Shown one piece after another: positions 24,501 through 39,500 of a stretch of DNA of 64,000 nucleotides. Numbering within the stretch: position 1 is the first letter of the stretch; every line of letters starts with the position of its first letter. Source of the DNA: Aspidapion aeneum. Lineage: Eukaryota > Arthropoda > Insecta > Coleoptera > Brentidae. The notes under the pieces were generated by a model, which saw nothing but the letters and a program-made list of their open reading frames with translations, had not been told where the DNA came from and did not search any database. Position numbers and translations under genes: made by a program. The stretch lies in the NCBI GenBank assembly GCA_963576565.1, contig OY755042.1, forward strand, positions 106,259,314 through 106,323,313, written 5' to 3'.

Positions 24501-27500
24501 CTCAGGGTTTGGTTTTTTCGCATCTCTATGGCCCCGCAATACTGCATCTCGGTGCTTTTGTTGATAAACTGTATAGTTTTTGAAATATGAATTTTCAAAA
24601 TTTGGTCAATTTGGTCTTATGGGATTCCCTACCCTAAAATTCGCTAAATGACGTTTTCCCAATCTTAACTCAGGATTTGGTTTTTTCGCATCTCTATGGC
24701 CCCACAATACTGCATCTCGGTGCTTTTGTGGATAAACTGTATTGTTTTTGAAATATGAATTTTCAAAGTTTCGCCATTTTGGTCTTATGGGATTCCCTAC
24801 CCTAAAAGTCGCTAAATGACGTTTTTCCGAATCTTAACTAACGGTTTGGTTTTTTCGCATCTCTATGGCCTTACAATACTGCATTACGGTGCTTTTGTTG
24901 ATAAACTGTATTGTTTTTGAAATATGAATTTTCAAAGTTTCGCCATTTTGGTCTTATGGGATTTCCTACCCTAAAATTCGCTAAATGACGTTCTTCCGAA
25001 TCTTAACTCGGGGTGTGGTTTTTTCGCATCTCTATGACTTCACAATACTACAACCAGTGGCGTATATAGAAAAAAGTTTCGGGGTGGGCCCGAGGCAGTT
25101 TGGGGGGGGGCGAGACCCCATGAGGCCGTATTTTATGCTATTTTATGATTGTATTCAGGAAATATGTGGAAAACATCTAAAAAAATCTTAGCTTCGGGGG
25201 GGGGGCGGTCCCCCCAGCCCCCCCCCCTTATATACGCCACTGACTACATCTCGGTGCTTTTGTTGATAAAATGTATAGTTTTTAAAATATGAATTTTCAA
25301 AGTTTGGTCTTTTTGGTTTTATGGGATTTTCTACCTTAAAATTTGCTAAATGACGTTTTTTCGAATCTTAACTCATTGTGAATTTTTTTCGCATCTCTAT
25401 GAACCTACCATGCTGCAACTCGGTGCTCTTGTTGATAAACTATATAATTTTTAAAATATGAATTTTCAAAGTTTTGCAATATGAATTTTCAAAGTTTTGC
25501 AATTTTGATCTAAATAACGTTTTTTCGAATTTTATCTCATTGAGTGTTTTTTTCGCATTTCTATGAACCTACCATACTGCAATTTGGTGCTTTTGTTGAT
25601 AAACTATATAGTATTTGAAATATGATTTTTCAAAGTTTGGCCATTTTGGTCTTATGGGATTACCTAGCCAAAAATTTGCTAAATGGCGTTTTTCTGAATC
25701 TTCACTCAGGGTGTGGTTTTTTCGCATCAAGTGCGGATCTGGGCATACATCCTGAGGGCGGGGGGTAATTGTCGCCGAAAAAATTATTTGTGCATTTTTT
25801 TTGTCTAGTGGGGGTTAATTATCTAAGCCCTTTATTTATTAACTAAAGATTATTTATTAACTAAAGATTATTATTCAAAACTTTATTTTAGAATATATGG
25901 GACAAAATGTAACTCCAACTGAAATTGGTTTCAGAACTCCAAGTGGAGAAGTGGTTTCCCTTCTATTGTCAAAAAATTCAGACAGGTAGGTATAAACACT
26001 ATTGGCCAAAAGGAGATTAACTAAGGTCACTATATCACTAAGTTCCTAGGAACGTGATCTAGTGACCTTAATATTCATGAGGTCAAAATTTAAAGCAGCT
26101 TACCTTTGTCCGAAATTGCTCCGTTTCAGAGATACAGGGTGTTTTTTATTTTAGTTGGACCAAGTGAAATTATTTTCCCAGAAATTGACTGATACCTACC
26201 GAAAATGACTAAACGACAAAAAAAATTAATAACTGATTTACTGACTAAATTCAATCCTTAAAGGTAGCAGCAAAATCTTTTAATCCAAATTAATTTCAAT
26301 ATTCCGTTGCGGCATCGAACAATAAAAACGGAAATATCCAAAAAACGGCTCACCCTAGCAGATTTTATTAAAAGTACCTTTTTTGCCTAAAAAAATTCAG
26401 GAAATTATTTTATAAACAAAAAAAGTTGAAAAATACACTGAGAAAATAGTTATGGTCATTTTAAACCATAAGATGAGCATTTTGAAGCGCCCTCTGACTG
26501 CCACAGTGAAAAAGTGTCCATATTTAGGGTTTGCATCCCAAAAAACCCCCGAGTACTAATTTTTAAAGTAATGCGTTGAGAAATGTTCATAAATTTTTTA
26601 AATTCACCACCTCTGAAAGGGAGCAATTTTGGACTAAGGTAATTTGCATTAAATCGACTTATTTTGACCTCAGGAATATGTGCTAAGATTTTGTACAGAC
26701 CTTTTAGAGACACCCTGTATAACTATAGGGAGAATTTTTCCGCCATATTTCCCCATTTGCCCCTATAAATCCATAGAACTAAACAAATTAAGCAAATGTT
26801 TTTCATTAAGTAAATAACTGTTCAATTTCCTTTGGGTATTATGCATAAACTAAAATCATTCTGTATTCCAGAAACGAACTTTCCTAAACGCAAGAGAAAT
26901 TAAGTTGGAAACTTGCTTATCATTAATTTCTTAGATTTGCCTTAAATTTACAAAAGACTTCTGAACAAGGAAAGTGTTTCGTGCATAACCAGATTAAAGT
27001 TAAAGTTTTGAGGAGGTGGAGAATTAAAATAACTCTCATTATAAAGAATATAGGGTGAGTGTACATATTATCGACAGTGTAAGGAAAATATTGACTTTCG
27101 TAGGCAATAAAAAATAATTCTGAACTACTAACGAGCTTATTTTTTTTCTTGGATAAAATCAAGGGTTTATTTTACTAAAATTATGGTTTTTTATGTTTAT
27201 TTTTAACCGTAATAAAAAAAAATTAAAAAAAGGCAAAATGTCCCTTATATCGACACTTTTTAAAATAATTGTCCATGTTATCTACACAAAATTGAACTTT
27301 TTACCGACAATTTTTTTTTACTGAATATTTTTATTTAATTTAATATAATCAACAAGTACCTATGTTAAATAAAAAAATTTGTAGCCGAAAATATAGTATT
27401 ATTATAAATTTTTTAAGTTAACATCTTATTTTACAAAGTGATACGAATCTGCCTAACAAAATTTGAAGTATCTAGATGTAATAAAAGAATGTCATTAGGT

Positions 27501-30500
27501 ACCCATTTATTTAAAACTAATTTTCAAAATACTTTTAGTAAGTTTATAAATATATAAAATATCAGAGTGCTTAAATTATCCCTAATTAATAATAACAAAA
27601 ATACACATTAGTTTTGAACTTTTTACATTCATTTTTAAAGAAAATAAAAAAAATCGGGAAATACCTACTTTATACAAACAATTTTAATAAACATTTGATA
27701 TTTATTTTGTACCTTATTCTTATCAAAACAAAAGTCATTTCTGTAAATAGGATAGAAGATTTACACAAAAACAGAAACTTCATCGACTCTATATAAACCT
27801 CTTATTTTTAATTTATGATTCTTTAATTTTTCTAAAAATAAAGAGATCCTTAATATTGACACAACAGAGGGTTATATCGACACTTTAGTTTAATTTAACA
27901 TACTGTAAATGCTATAAAAATAAATACATTGTCGGTTACAACTAAAGATCTCAGAAATGATTTTGCTATAATAAAATATATTTTTAATATTTTTTAAATA
28001 AAAATGTAAAGCTTTAAAAAGTAAATTTTTGTAACCACACCTTAGGATGTAATACCAACACAAATTTGCACAATCTATCGACATACGAATGAACCTTTTA
28101 TCGACACACAAATTTTCTTTAATATAACACAAAAACTATGAAAAAAAGTATGTGTCGATATTATATCAGTACATCAAAAAAGCTTTTCTTTTTTTTTAAA
28201 CAAAATTTAAAAAGAAACACCCAACTTATGTAAATAAAAAAATAAGTTTAAAAATTTCTGTGTAAGAACCTTATTATCGACGGTAATGTCGACATTTTGT
28301 TCATGGGTAGGATAAGCTGTACATAAAACCGAGAGTCCTTTTTGTAGATAAAAAAAAAAGATTATATGATTTCTTTTTGTTTTTTTTATGAAATTTAACC
28401 CTATCCTAACAACCAGAATCAATTTTTTTATACGTAAATATAAAATTATTTTAGTTATATTAGTTCAAATCTTACCTGTTTCTTAACACCATTAACAAGC
28501 GAACCGGCCTCATCAAGTACTTTGTCAACTGTCACAATTTCCCGCGTATTTTTCGAGAGATGTAGTGGGGATATGTTTTATGCAGTACTGCCAACATGTT
28601 CATAAATAATGACTTTTTTTTATAAAATAGACTTTATTCAGGTGCAGGGTATCCAGATTTTATTATTTTAAAAGACCGAAAAACTGTCGATAATATGTAC
28701 ACTGTCGATAACGGTCTAGGACAACTGGGCGCCGCCAACTGGGCGCCGCCAACTCGGCGCCGCCAACTGGGCGCCGCCAACTCGGCGCCGCCAACTGGGC
28801 GCCGGCCAACTCGGCGCCGGACTAAAAATTTGTTTTTGATAAAATGTGTAGATGAAAAATAAAATAATTTATTTATATAAAAACATCTTTAAAAAATCCT
28901 TTACTAACTAACTATCTATCAAATCTAGTGAAGCGTTTTTAACACACTTCCCATTATCCGATTTGGCTGAAATTTGGTACACACGTAGTGGTCCCATGAC
29001 AATACAACATTAAGAAAAAAATATCCTACCACCCCTACCCCCACCCCTTCTATAGAAAAATGTGTTTTTGACACACTTCCCGTTATCCGATTTGGATAAA
29101 ATTTGGTATACACATAGTGGTCCGATAATAATACAACAATAAGAAAAAAATATTCTCCCACCTCTACCCCCACCCCCTTTAATAGAAAAATGAGTTTTTG
29201 ACACACTTCCTATTATCCGATTTGGATGAAATTTGGTATTCACATAGTGGTCCAATGACAATACAACATTTAAAAAAAAAATATCTTCCCACCCCTACCA
29301 CCACCCCCTTCCATAGAAAATGCGTTTTTGACACCCTTCCCATTATCCGATTTGGATGAAATTTGGTATACATATAGTGGTCCGATGACAATATAATATT
29401 TAAAAAAAATCCTACCACTCCTACTCCCACCCTCATCTATAGAAAATTGCGTTTTTGACACACTTCCCATTATCCGATTTGGATGAAATTTGGTATACAT
29501 ATAGTGAGCCGATGACAATACAATATAAAGAAAAAAATATCCTCCCACCTCTACCCCCACCTCCTTTCGTAGAAAAATGAGTTTTTAACACACTTCCCGT
29601 TATCCGATTTGGATAAAATTTGGTACACACATAGTGGTCCGATGATAATACAACATTAAAAAAAAATATCCTCCCACCCCTACCCCCACCCCCTTCCATA
29701 GACAATGCGTTTTTGACACCCTTCCCATTATCCGATTTGGATGAAATTTGGTATACATATAGTAGTCCGATGACAATAAAACATTGAAAAAAAAAATCCT
29801 ACCACTCCTACCCCCACCCTCATCTATAGAAAAATGCGTTTTTGATATACTTCCCATTATCCGATTTGGATGAAGTTTGGTATACATATAGTGATCCGAT
29901 GACAATACAATATTAAGAAAAAATACCGAACCGAACCGAACCGAACCGAACCGAACCCCCACCTCCTTTCATAGAAAAATGAGTTTTTGAAACACTTCCC
30001 ATTATCCGATTTGGATGAAATTTGGTATTCACATAGTGATCCGATGATAATACAACATTAAAAAAAATATCCTCCCACCCCTACCCCCACCCTCTTCCAT
30101 AGAAAATGCGTTTTTGACACCCTTCCCATTATCCGATTTGGATGAAATTTGGTATACATATAGTAGTCCGATGACAATAAAACATTGAAAAAAAAATCCT
30201 ACCACTCCTACCCCCACCCTCATCTATAGAAAAATGCGTTTTTGATATACTTCCCATTATCCGATTTGGATGAAGTTTGGTATACATATAGTGATCCGAT
30301 GACAATACAATATTAAGAAAAAATATCTTTCCACCTCTACCCCCACCCCCTTTCATAGAAAAATGAGTTTTTGACACACTTCCCATTATCCGATTTAGAT
30401 GATTTTTTTTAAAAGTGTAAAAAATCATGTTCAGCGACGTTAAACACCACAAAGTTCTAAATTTATTATAAATCGATCCCTAAGCACTGCAATCTTTCAA

Positions 30501-33500
30501 GTTTGATCCGCCATTTTGATTTTTTTAAGTTTGAGTAAAAAATTTTGTTAAATGACTTCAAGCAATGTAATATTTCAAGTTTGAGACAAATCGGTTAGTA
30601 AATAAAAAATCTGCCATTTTGGATCAGCCATTTTGATTTTTTTAAGTTTGAGTAAAAAAATTTGTTAAATGACCTCAAGCAATGTAATATTTCAAGTTTG
30701 AGACAAACCGGTTAGTAAATAAGAAAATCCGCCATTTTGGATCCGCCATTTTGATTTTTTTAAATTTAAGTAAAAAATTTTGTTAAATGACCTCAAGCAA
30801 TGTAATATTTCAAGTTTGGGACAAATCGGTTAGGAAATAAGAAAAACCGATATTTTTATTTTTTTAAGTTTGAGTAAAAAATTTTCGTAAATGACCTGAA
30901 GCATTTTGATTTTTCGATCCGCCATTGTTGTCAAAAAAATTTTTTTTAGTCCGGCGCCGAGTTGGCCGGCGCCCCATGGCGGCGCCGAGTTGGCCCGGCG
31001 CCCAGTTGGCCCGGCGCCCAGTTGGCGGCGCCGAGTTGGCGGCGCCCAGTTGTCCCATTCCGGTCGATAATATGTACACCCTAGGTAGTTTAATAGAAGC
31101 GCTCAAATTTTCTTAGACTCTAATGAAGACTTTTTTTATACAAAGTGTCCCAGATAAGAGTTATACATGAAGATTTCGAAAACGGCACGAGATACAATTT
31201 TGGTTAAGAAAAAAGAAAGTTGCGCTATTCCGAGCTTAATCAAATGGGCGCACCCAGGAGGGGGCCTCGGGGCCCGGGTCCTCCCCAAGCGTAAGATTTT
31301 TTTAAATATTTTTCATATATTTCATGAAGAAACACAAAAAATAGCATGATATACGACATCACGAGACCTCGCCGCCCCTAATTTTTAGTTTTTGCCCGAT
31401 ATTTTGAAAACCCCTGTAGATAATTTTATAGCGCAACTTTTGCCTTTATTAACCAATATTGCATCTCTTACAGTTTCCGAAATGCCCATATTATTACTTT
31501 TTATCTGGTAGTGTTGCCGCCGAGACGAGAGATTCTCGCCTCTCGAGATAATTTCTCTTGAATGAAAGCTCGAGACGAGACGAGAGAGAAAGGCCTTCTC
31601 GTCGAGAAATTCTGGTTTCTCTCGTTAGCTCGAGCAAAAAAGGTTGGTATAATAAATTTTTATGATTTACCATCTGTTTGTATTGACCTATTAGTTAAGC
31701 TGATGTTTCTGTACTGTTTTTTTTAAATAAAAGTTATGCAAAAACTTTCATATATTCCTTCCTTGATTACATGTATGGTCTGATAAATTCATTGTTTTTG
31801 TTTTTAATGCGTTATATCTGAAAATGCTGTAAATATTTTTAAAATAAGAAGGAAACAAAAATCTTAAAATAAGGGGTGTTTTGATTAAAAAAAGATCCCT
31901 TCTATCAAAATTTGACATTTACCAAAAGAAATCGATATTTTGACCAGCAAATTCTTTAAAGAAAATTAAGACAAAACGCATTACTCATTTTTTAGTATCT
32001 ATTCGAAAAAATATTAGGTTGATTGGTAAAAATATACGGAAAAACCCTGTAGATAAAACTTATATCAGCACTTCCATAGGACTTAAGACCAGGTACAAAA
32101 GCCTTTTTTTCTAAAGGGAATTATATTTACTGGAAAAATAAATGTTGCTCTTAAGCCGATCACACACAAAAAATGCATAGCGCATAGCATGGCGCATAGA
32201 AGTTCAACCTTATGGACTTTTCTTATGCAAAACCAATATGGCCGCTGCTATTCGATCGTTGATTGGTTGAAAGCCCCATGCCACGCGTTATGCACCATGC
32301 TACGGAGGTGTGTGTGAAGGCCTTTACTCGGAAGTTAAATATAATGGTATAATAATATAATTAAGTATAACATTAAAACCGGAGACCGTAAATTACTACC
32401 TGCAAAAAAATTGTTCTAAGTAAGTATTTAGCTAAACGTGTTTAAGTCCAGAATGGTATTTTGTGATTATTATTAGCATAAAGCTCAAAAAATAAAACAA
32501 ATTGTTATCCTATCTAAGTTGACACAGCTATAGGGATCAATTATAATGAATTTTTTACATCAAATTAATCTTAAGCAAAAAAAAAACATAAATTATTTCG
32601 ATAGTCCCCTACAGATGACAACATATAATTTTTTACGACACCGAGACTTAAATTTTATTTTAGCACCCATTTTTAAGAGTAGTAGAAAACCATTTTAAGG
32701 TTTTTATTTTTCCTGGCAGTACAAATATGTTTTCGTAACAACAATATGAAACATTCATATTTTATAGTAAATTTATTTTAATCCGGCCCTGAGATTAACT
32801 GCAAAGGACCAGCCATCGTTGATTTCACCGAGATCAAAGACCGCCAGCCGGGTTATTTATCTGTTTGATGTGGTAAAAATATCCCTACATTTTTATTTAC
32901 AATTTAATATCTCAATTGTTTGCATGCATCAAGCCCTTTAATGGTTTTACCCAAGAATTTACCTAAAGACAATGATTTATTGCTTTATTTTGAAGGATTT
33001 ATATTATTGACAAAACGCAAAATAATCTTTTATCAACGAACAATTGGGATTTTAGGTACAGTTTTAAATAAATAAAGCGATGTAAAACTTTTTTACAGCA
33101 TTTATTTCATCGGCATCAACGAGGTATTTTAGTATATGTATTGTATTTACTTCTTTATTTCTTGTATATATGGATATACAGAGTATATCCCAGAATGGAC
33201 TTAACACTTTATTTTGGAAAAAAGTAAATATATATTATAAACAATAAGATTCACTTTGAAAAAACACTTTTACACAGGGTGTCTCAAAAACTTTTTATAG
33301 CTGATATAAATCACGAGACATGAGAGACGAGATGAAAGAAAGGTTCTCTCAAGTGATAACAGAGTCCTATCGTCGAGACGAGAGACCCATTTTATCTCTC
33401 TTAACGAGACGAGACGAGAGAACGCCTTCTCTCGTCTCATCTGGTCTCGCGACAACAATATTATCTGGGATACCCTTTATAACTTGTAAACCAAAAACAA

Positions 33501-36500
33501 ACACTTGGAGCATCATTTAAATTACACACCGTTTTTTTTTAATGTTCTCGTATTTTTTTTAGATACCGTTTACAATCAAACTCTTTTACCTCACTAAGCC
33601 TCTTAACAGATCAACTCATTAGACGGTTGAAAAAACTCCACCAGTCAAATACGGACTTGAAAATTAGCTTAAGTTCGCCGTTACCGTCTGGCGAGGTTTT
33701 TGAGTGCATTCGAGCGCATTTTGAGGTGAAACAGAGAGTCGGAGAACTGGAGGTAAAATATTATCTATTTAAAGCAAACATTGTTACGTGCGGAAACAAA
33801 GGGCTTGAAACAAAGAAGAATAAAAAAAAACAGATTTATTTTTTACAATTTAAAGTAAAATGTCAAATTTTCTCAGGAGCACATTGGGTACAATTTTATT
33901 TCGTTCGCCATCTTGGATTTTGAAATGGCGAAATTTTTTTTTTATTTATTTAAAACTCTAATTAATTCTCTGCCAAATGGAGTTTTTTTGGCCCACCCGG
34001 TATTACGTAGGTATTGATAATACGACAAAAAAAAATTAGGTTTTAAAATTTTTAGAGCGATCTTGCCCAACTAAGTGCTCAATACAGACTGATTCAAAAA
34101 AGACTGATAAGCAAATTCAAATCAAAAGAGCCAACTCCGCTAAAAAAGTTGGAACTCCTGTTAAACGATACTAATCGGGATATCGCAGAAGTTACTGAAA
34201 AACTTCAGTTAAAGTTGGACGAGTTGTCGGAGACTCAGGTATGTAAAATATATCCTGTAGGGGAGAAATGGGGCCTGATTTAAAGTTTTAAATCGAAATA
34301 AAATGTAAAAATCAATATTTTGATTTTCTAAAAAACAAAATAAAACTGTGGTAGATAAAAATCATAAAATCTTAGGTTGTGTAAAGAAATATTTGTACGA
34401 AATTGGTAGACTAGTTTTGCTGAAAAACATACAACCCTAAAAGCTCACCCGATTAACTAGGATCGAGGTCGTACCTTGGGGGGATCAAGGGTGATCAATC
34501 CCCCCGAAATTTGTATGACTCAAAAATAATAAAATATTTAGTAGTGATAAGTAGTAGAGATATGGATAATTCGCATTGTTTTAAAGCAGAATTGACGGAT
34601 TTTTTCAGATTTTGGCTTATAACAGCTGAAAACATGCTTAAACTACAGTTCGGTTAAGTAGGAATTCTATTTTCTAAAAAAACTAAAATATTAAGCGTAT
34701 TTTATAGATAAACACATGAAAATGAGTGACAAAATATTTGTGTGCTCTAAATTTCACTTGTGCCCCCACAATTATCTGTCCATTTCTAAAAAAACCCTTT
34801 TTGTTTAATAACACCAATAATTGTATTCTAATTGTATTCACAAACAGTTGTTTTTTAAATAATATAATTTGACTTGACTTGAGGAGCAACTGAAAAATAA
34901 TTTAATTTTTTTTGTCGTGTTATGGAACTTGATTTTGAATGATAATTTTAGCTTGACAAATATAAATTAGACTGAAAAAGTATGCTTGGTTGACTCCATC
35001 CATAGGTAGGAAGGCCATCAAAAATCAATAAATATATTTTAGCTTAACAGTTCCATTTTGAAAAAACCTATTAAAATAACAGAAATATTTTTAGTAATTA
35101 GGCAATATATTGGCTAGTTTAATGAACATTTTTACTTAGTTTTATTTTCGTCCATTTTATAAAAAAACAAAATTAGCAATTACTTTTTTTTATCCTCTTA
35201 CATTTTTTATTATCAAAACCTTACAAACTATATAATTTTTTTAATTAGTTTTTAAAATTAGATAGATATTCAATGAACCTACCAATTAATTTTAATTAAA
35301 GTAAAAAAGTATTCAAAAATTGATCGAGAAGTTCATGTTCAACAAAAATACAGCTTCTCTAACACCGGGAAAAATTAAATCTTATTATAGACTGTACGCG
35401 CCTGCTGGCGCCATTTTTTTTAGTTCAGATATAATACCATGGGGGGGCCGGGGCTCGCCCCCCCCCAAGCCTTAGATTTTTTTACATATTTTCTACATAT
35501 TCCATGGTAAAACACAAAAAATAGCTTAAAATTTGACATCATGAGGCTTTGGCCCCCCCAAGAGGCGTCGGGCCCCCCCAAGACACATTCGTGGGTGCGC
35601 CACTGATAATACAGATTATTAAAATATATAACTTTTTTAGGGCAGGTTAATAACACAAGTGTGACTCCAACTGAGTACAATATTTAAAAAATTATATAAC
35701 CAAGATATTGATATTCAGCGTTGGATAACATCTTTTGCAACTATTTTTGTACTACTAAAGATACTGTTAGAACTGTTGTTTTCCAGATATTGAAAAGGAA
35801 CGCAAAATTCCATTTTATAGCAATATTTTTCACCCAAGTGGAATATTTATTCAATTTCAACACCTTTTTGTTGGGAAGGTATATTAGATCCTTTATACTC
35901 CGTTTATGTTTAATCCAGGATTAACATTAATATTGATAAATGGACACAAGTGACAGGTTGCAAAATTGGTTCATAGCGTTATTAAAAGGTTCGATGTCAG
36001 CAAAAATTAAAAAACATGCTAGAAATTATCATTTCCTGCCATTCCCAACACAAAACGCAAATTTAGTAAAATTCTATTTTATACTTTTAATCCCCCCCGA
36101 ACTTATTTCCTAGGTACGGCCCTTGTATCGAGACTAATCTTATTTGCTTATTGACTGCGATAGATTTTCTTTCAATTTCAATAAGTTTCATGCTGCTACC
36201 AATTTTTTCCTTTCCAAAAAATATCTGCACTGGATTATTTGGGAAGTTTCAAAACATCACTTAGGGGAAATGAAACAAGACTCCCCTTTGTAAGGCTCAC
36301 ATTTCCTGAATTCAGGTAGAGAAAAACAGTGGCGTGCGGTGGTAATCAAAGCAGCACAGGCAAAAATTGGCGTTGTCTTACCACTTACACGCTTACTGCA
36401 CACACAGACTCGACTACAAGTTAAAAATTTAATTTTTAAGTTTTAATAATATTAAAATAAAATTAGCTAACACTAAACATCGAAACAATCTAACATTTTT

Positions 36501-39500
36501 CTATAGCTATTATAAAATCGAGATGATTTTTCAAATATAGAAAAAGGCTAACAGCTGTCTTTTAATAGGTTACGGTAGTAACTACTAGGACTAGAAAATA
36601 AGTTTTTAAAAAAAAGTTTTTTAAATTGTTAATTATGATGTTTTACCATCCCAGTTTTCTAAAAATGTGGTTGATCCTAGTTTTTTAATATCTAGTTATA
36701 TGGGACCTGCAAAATTTGTGGATGAAAACCCTTGAAAATGAACTTAGGTTCGAAACCGGTCGGGTTAAATTTGATTTTTGAATGAATAAACAAATTTCTT
36801 GAAAAAGGAATCTTTTATTCATCAAAATTTAAAGGTTTTAAGTGTGGAGTAAAGGCCAAATCCCACCAAATCAGTTGAAAAAATGCTCCACGAGGGGAAC
36901 TTCAAACAAAAAAAAAACAAAAAAAACATCAATGAAAATCCACAAAGGAACCAAGTCAATCCTCATAAGACAGAGTGACACAATATATGCCCTAGAAGAT
37001 GTTTTTAAAAACTTAGATGCTGATGTTATCGCCAAAATAACAGATAAGAAAGAAGAACTGATAAAAGTGCGAGAAGAACTGGATACAGCAGCTAAAACTA
37101 TAGTCTTGAGTATGAACTGTACTAAAACTCAAATCATAAGAAACACAGATAAAGATATCACGATCAGAAGAAACCAAGAAAAATAGAATAAGTAGAGGAT
37201 AATAAAATATATCTGGCACGAATTATTAAACTAAAAAAAGAAAACCAAACTGCTGAAATCTAGAAGTTTGGCCTTGGCAGCATTGGGTAAATTAAGCTAC
37301 ATATTAAAAAATAAAAAATATCCTCAGTAACCTAAACGAAAGTGTATAAACAATGTATCCTTCCTGTACTTGCCTATAGATCCCAGACCTGGACAAAATC
37401 AAACATGGATAAGGTAACAAAAGCCCAAAGATCAATGGAAAGACAAATGTTACATGTAAAGCTAACAGATAGAAAAAAGTAATTAATGGATAAGAAATAA
37501 AACAAAGCAAGGATTGTCAGAGGAGAAGTAGCAAAATTAAATGGAAATTTGCCGCTAATAGTATCAGACAGAAAGACGGTCGATGGAACAAATGTATTGT
37601 AGACTGAAGACCTTGGAAAAATAAAAGAAGTAGGGGAAGACCCCAAATGAGATGGGCGGACAATTTAAAAAAACATGCGGGAACTAGATGGATGAATTCG
37701 GCGACAGACAGAGAAGATTGAAGATATTGGGAGAGACCTATTTCCAAAGATGGATCGAAGAAGGCTAAACAGATAGATAAATAGTAACTAGCAAAAAAAC
37801 AAAATAAGTTTGTTTTGGTACATACCAGTTAATCTTTAATTATTTCATATTTGACGCCTAAATTTAACCTAAAAAAGCAGTAATTTACTTTATTTTTTGT
37901 AAATAATCGATAAAACATTTACTGCTTTCTGGAAAAACTAACTAAACCTTTACCCAAATTTGCTAATTTGCAGATTCCACCTTGGTCCATGGTGGACAGA
38001 ATGTAGAATTTTGTTTTATCGAAGTAACGCACACGCATGCATGGGAGACACGAATATTCGCATGCATGGGACGCGAACAAACCAGGCGATGCCTTCTTGT
38101 TCTGTCTCTCTTATTCTTATAGCGCCAGCGGTTTGCAGAATACAATGTCTTTCGAAAAACCCATTAGCGATAATAGACCAAGTCATGCCGGCATCACGAA
38201 AATCATTATGAAAATGTTGTTATCACAGCAAACGGCTCGGTTAGGTCGGTTCGGCCAAAACAGTATTTTAGTTGTGGGGACTACCTAAGGACACTCATCG
38301 TAAAGGCAAGCTTTATAGGAAGCGAAGCTAACGTCAGGCTTTCTATTTTTGGTTATTATTTTTGACATGTTTTCCTCGGTTTCGCATTGGCGGTTTTATT
38401 TTGAAGATGTTGTTTTACACAGTATGAAGGTACCTAAACTATATATATTTATGTAATTAGAATTAAAAAACCGAGGAAAACATGTCAAAAATTATAACCA
38501 AAAATTAGAAAATCAAAGTTAGGCTTCGCTACCTGTAAAGCTTGCTTGACGATGAGTGACCTTAGGACTACCGGGGTGTGAAACTAGGTGTGTAATTATT
38601 TTTCAACGACAGAAATATTAGCGTATACAGGGCTATCAAAATGGACGGGCCACGATCCTCCACTTTGTTGACGTCACATCCGGGGCTGATTTTTTTTTTG
38701 ATGGTCACGTTACGACACAGCTGATTGTCTTTCAAATATTGAAGTTGGAATGACGGTTCATGGATATTTGATTTTATTTTAAATAAAGCCGTTTTTGAGA
38801 TTGTTTTCACTTTATTCTGGCAGAACAATTTTTTTTAAATGTATAGTAAGCCCTAATTTTTCATAGCCGCTTCATTAGCTCACACAAAAATTAAGTTTAA
38901 AGCAGAAGCGAATGTGACAATCACATATGACAAAGTCAAATACATGTCAAATATAACAGTTGGCGTGTGGTACATGGCGGGTAATTTGAATTCAAAATAA
39001 GAAATGCTAAATCTTGAAGATTTTAACCTTTTAATCACGTTGCTTCCTTACAAACCTTTGGTGGAATATCGGGATGGTGTCTGAGAATATTTCACTGAAT
39101 TTTTGCGGAAATATGTAGTGCCATTTTGAAAATATCATAAAAAAACGTCTGACCTCCCATAAGCCCCAATGTAAAATTCAGCCACGGGAGAACAGCTGAT
39201 TTTTTCAGGGTCGTGGCCTCTATTTTTGTGTTGGCCTTGGCGTATAGTGTACCATCTGACAAGATTTCATATCATGTTCAACTACTTTAAAAGTACACAG
39301 TGTGCCTGAATAAAGTATAGGTTACATAAAAATGGTTCCAAAAACTAATTGCCCATTTTGAATATGGACTCTTTCCTGACTTCAGAGCCATATTCATATA
39401 AATCCTAGCTGATCCTCTTCTCGAGATTTTATCAATTTTTTGCCTTTTTTCTAGTTAGTCTAGGCGCTAGCTCCTGTCACTTGTGACCTAATATGTGCGC

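Larger units (their letters stand above)
28712..31062. mobile_element. Foldback element C (14-bp GGCGCC arms), 2.35 kb
   Basis: The left arm (28712-28820) is built of 14-bp units like aactgggcgccgcc; the right arm (30950-31062) of the complement. The tips are cggtctaggacaactgggc and the complement of cggaatgggacaactgggc. The 8-mer gtcgataa stands on both sides (28704-28711 and 31063-31070), an exact target duplication. Inside lie the 130-bp array and units of a gccattttgattttttta repeat (30480-30910). There is no coding gene. Confidence 0.88.
27050..31088. mobile_element. Composite element with GTCGATAATATGTACAC ends
   Basis: The left end holds gtgtacatattatcgacagt (27060-27079); the right end holds the complement twice (28684-28701 and 31064-31080, gtcgataatatgtacac) before ctag. 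The interior carries many scattered tcgaca or tgtcga words (for example 27851, 28079, 28153, 28275). Foldback element C is inserted in its right end. No gene was recognised between 27050 and 28700. Confidence 0.55.

Noticed and set aside
28930..30410. CRISPR-like regular direct repeats
   Set aside because: Units are contiguous 130-bp satellites without unique spacers, in a eukaryotic intron.
28925..30452. Series of Gly-rich minus-strand frames (GGGGRGGRIFF type)
   Set aside because: They repeat with the 130-bp array and come from its polypyrimidine stretch; frames shift from unit to unit.
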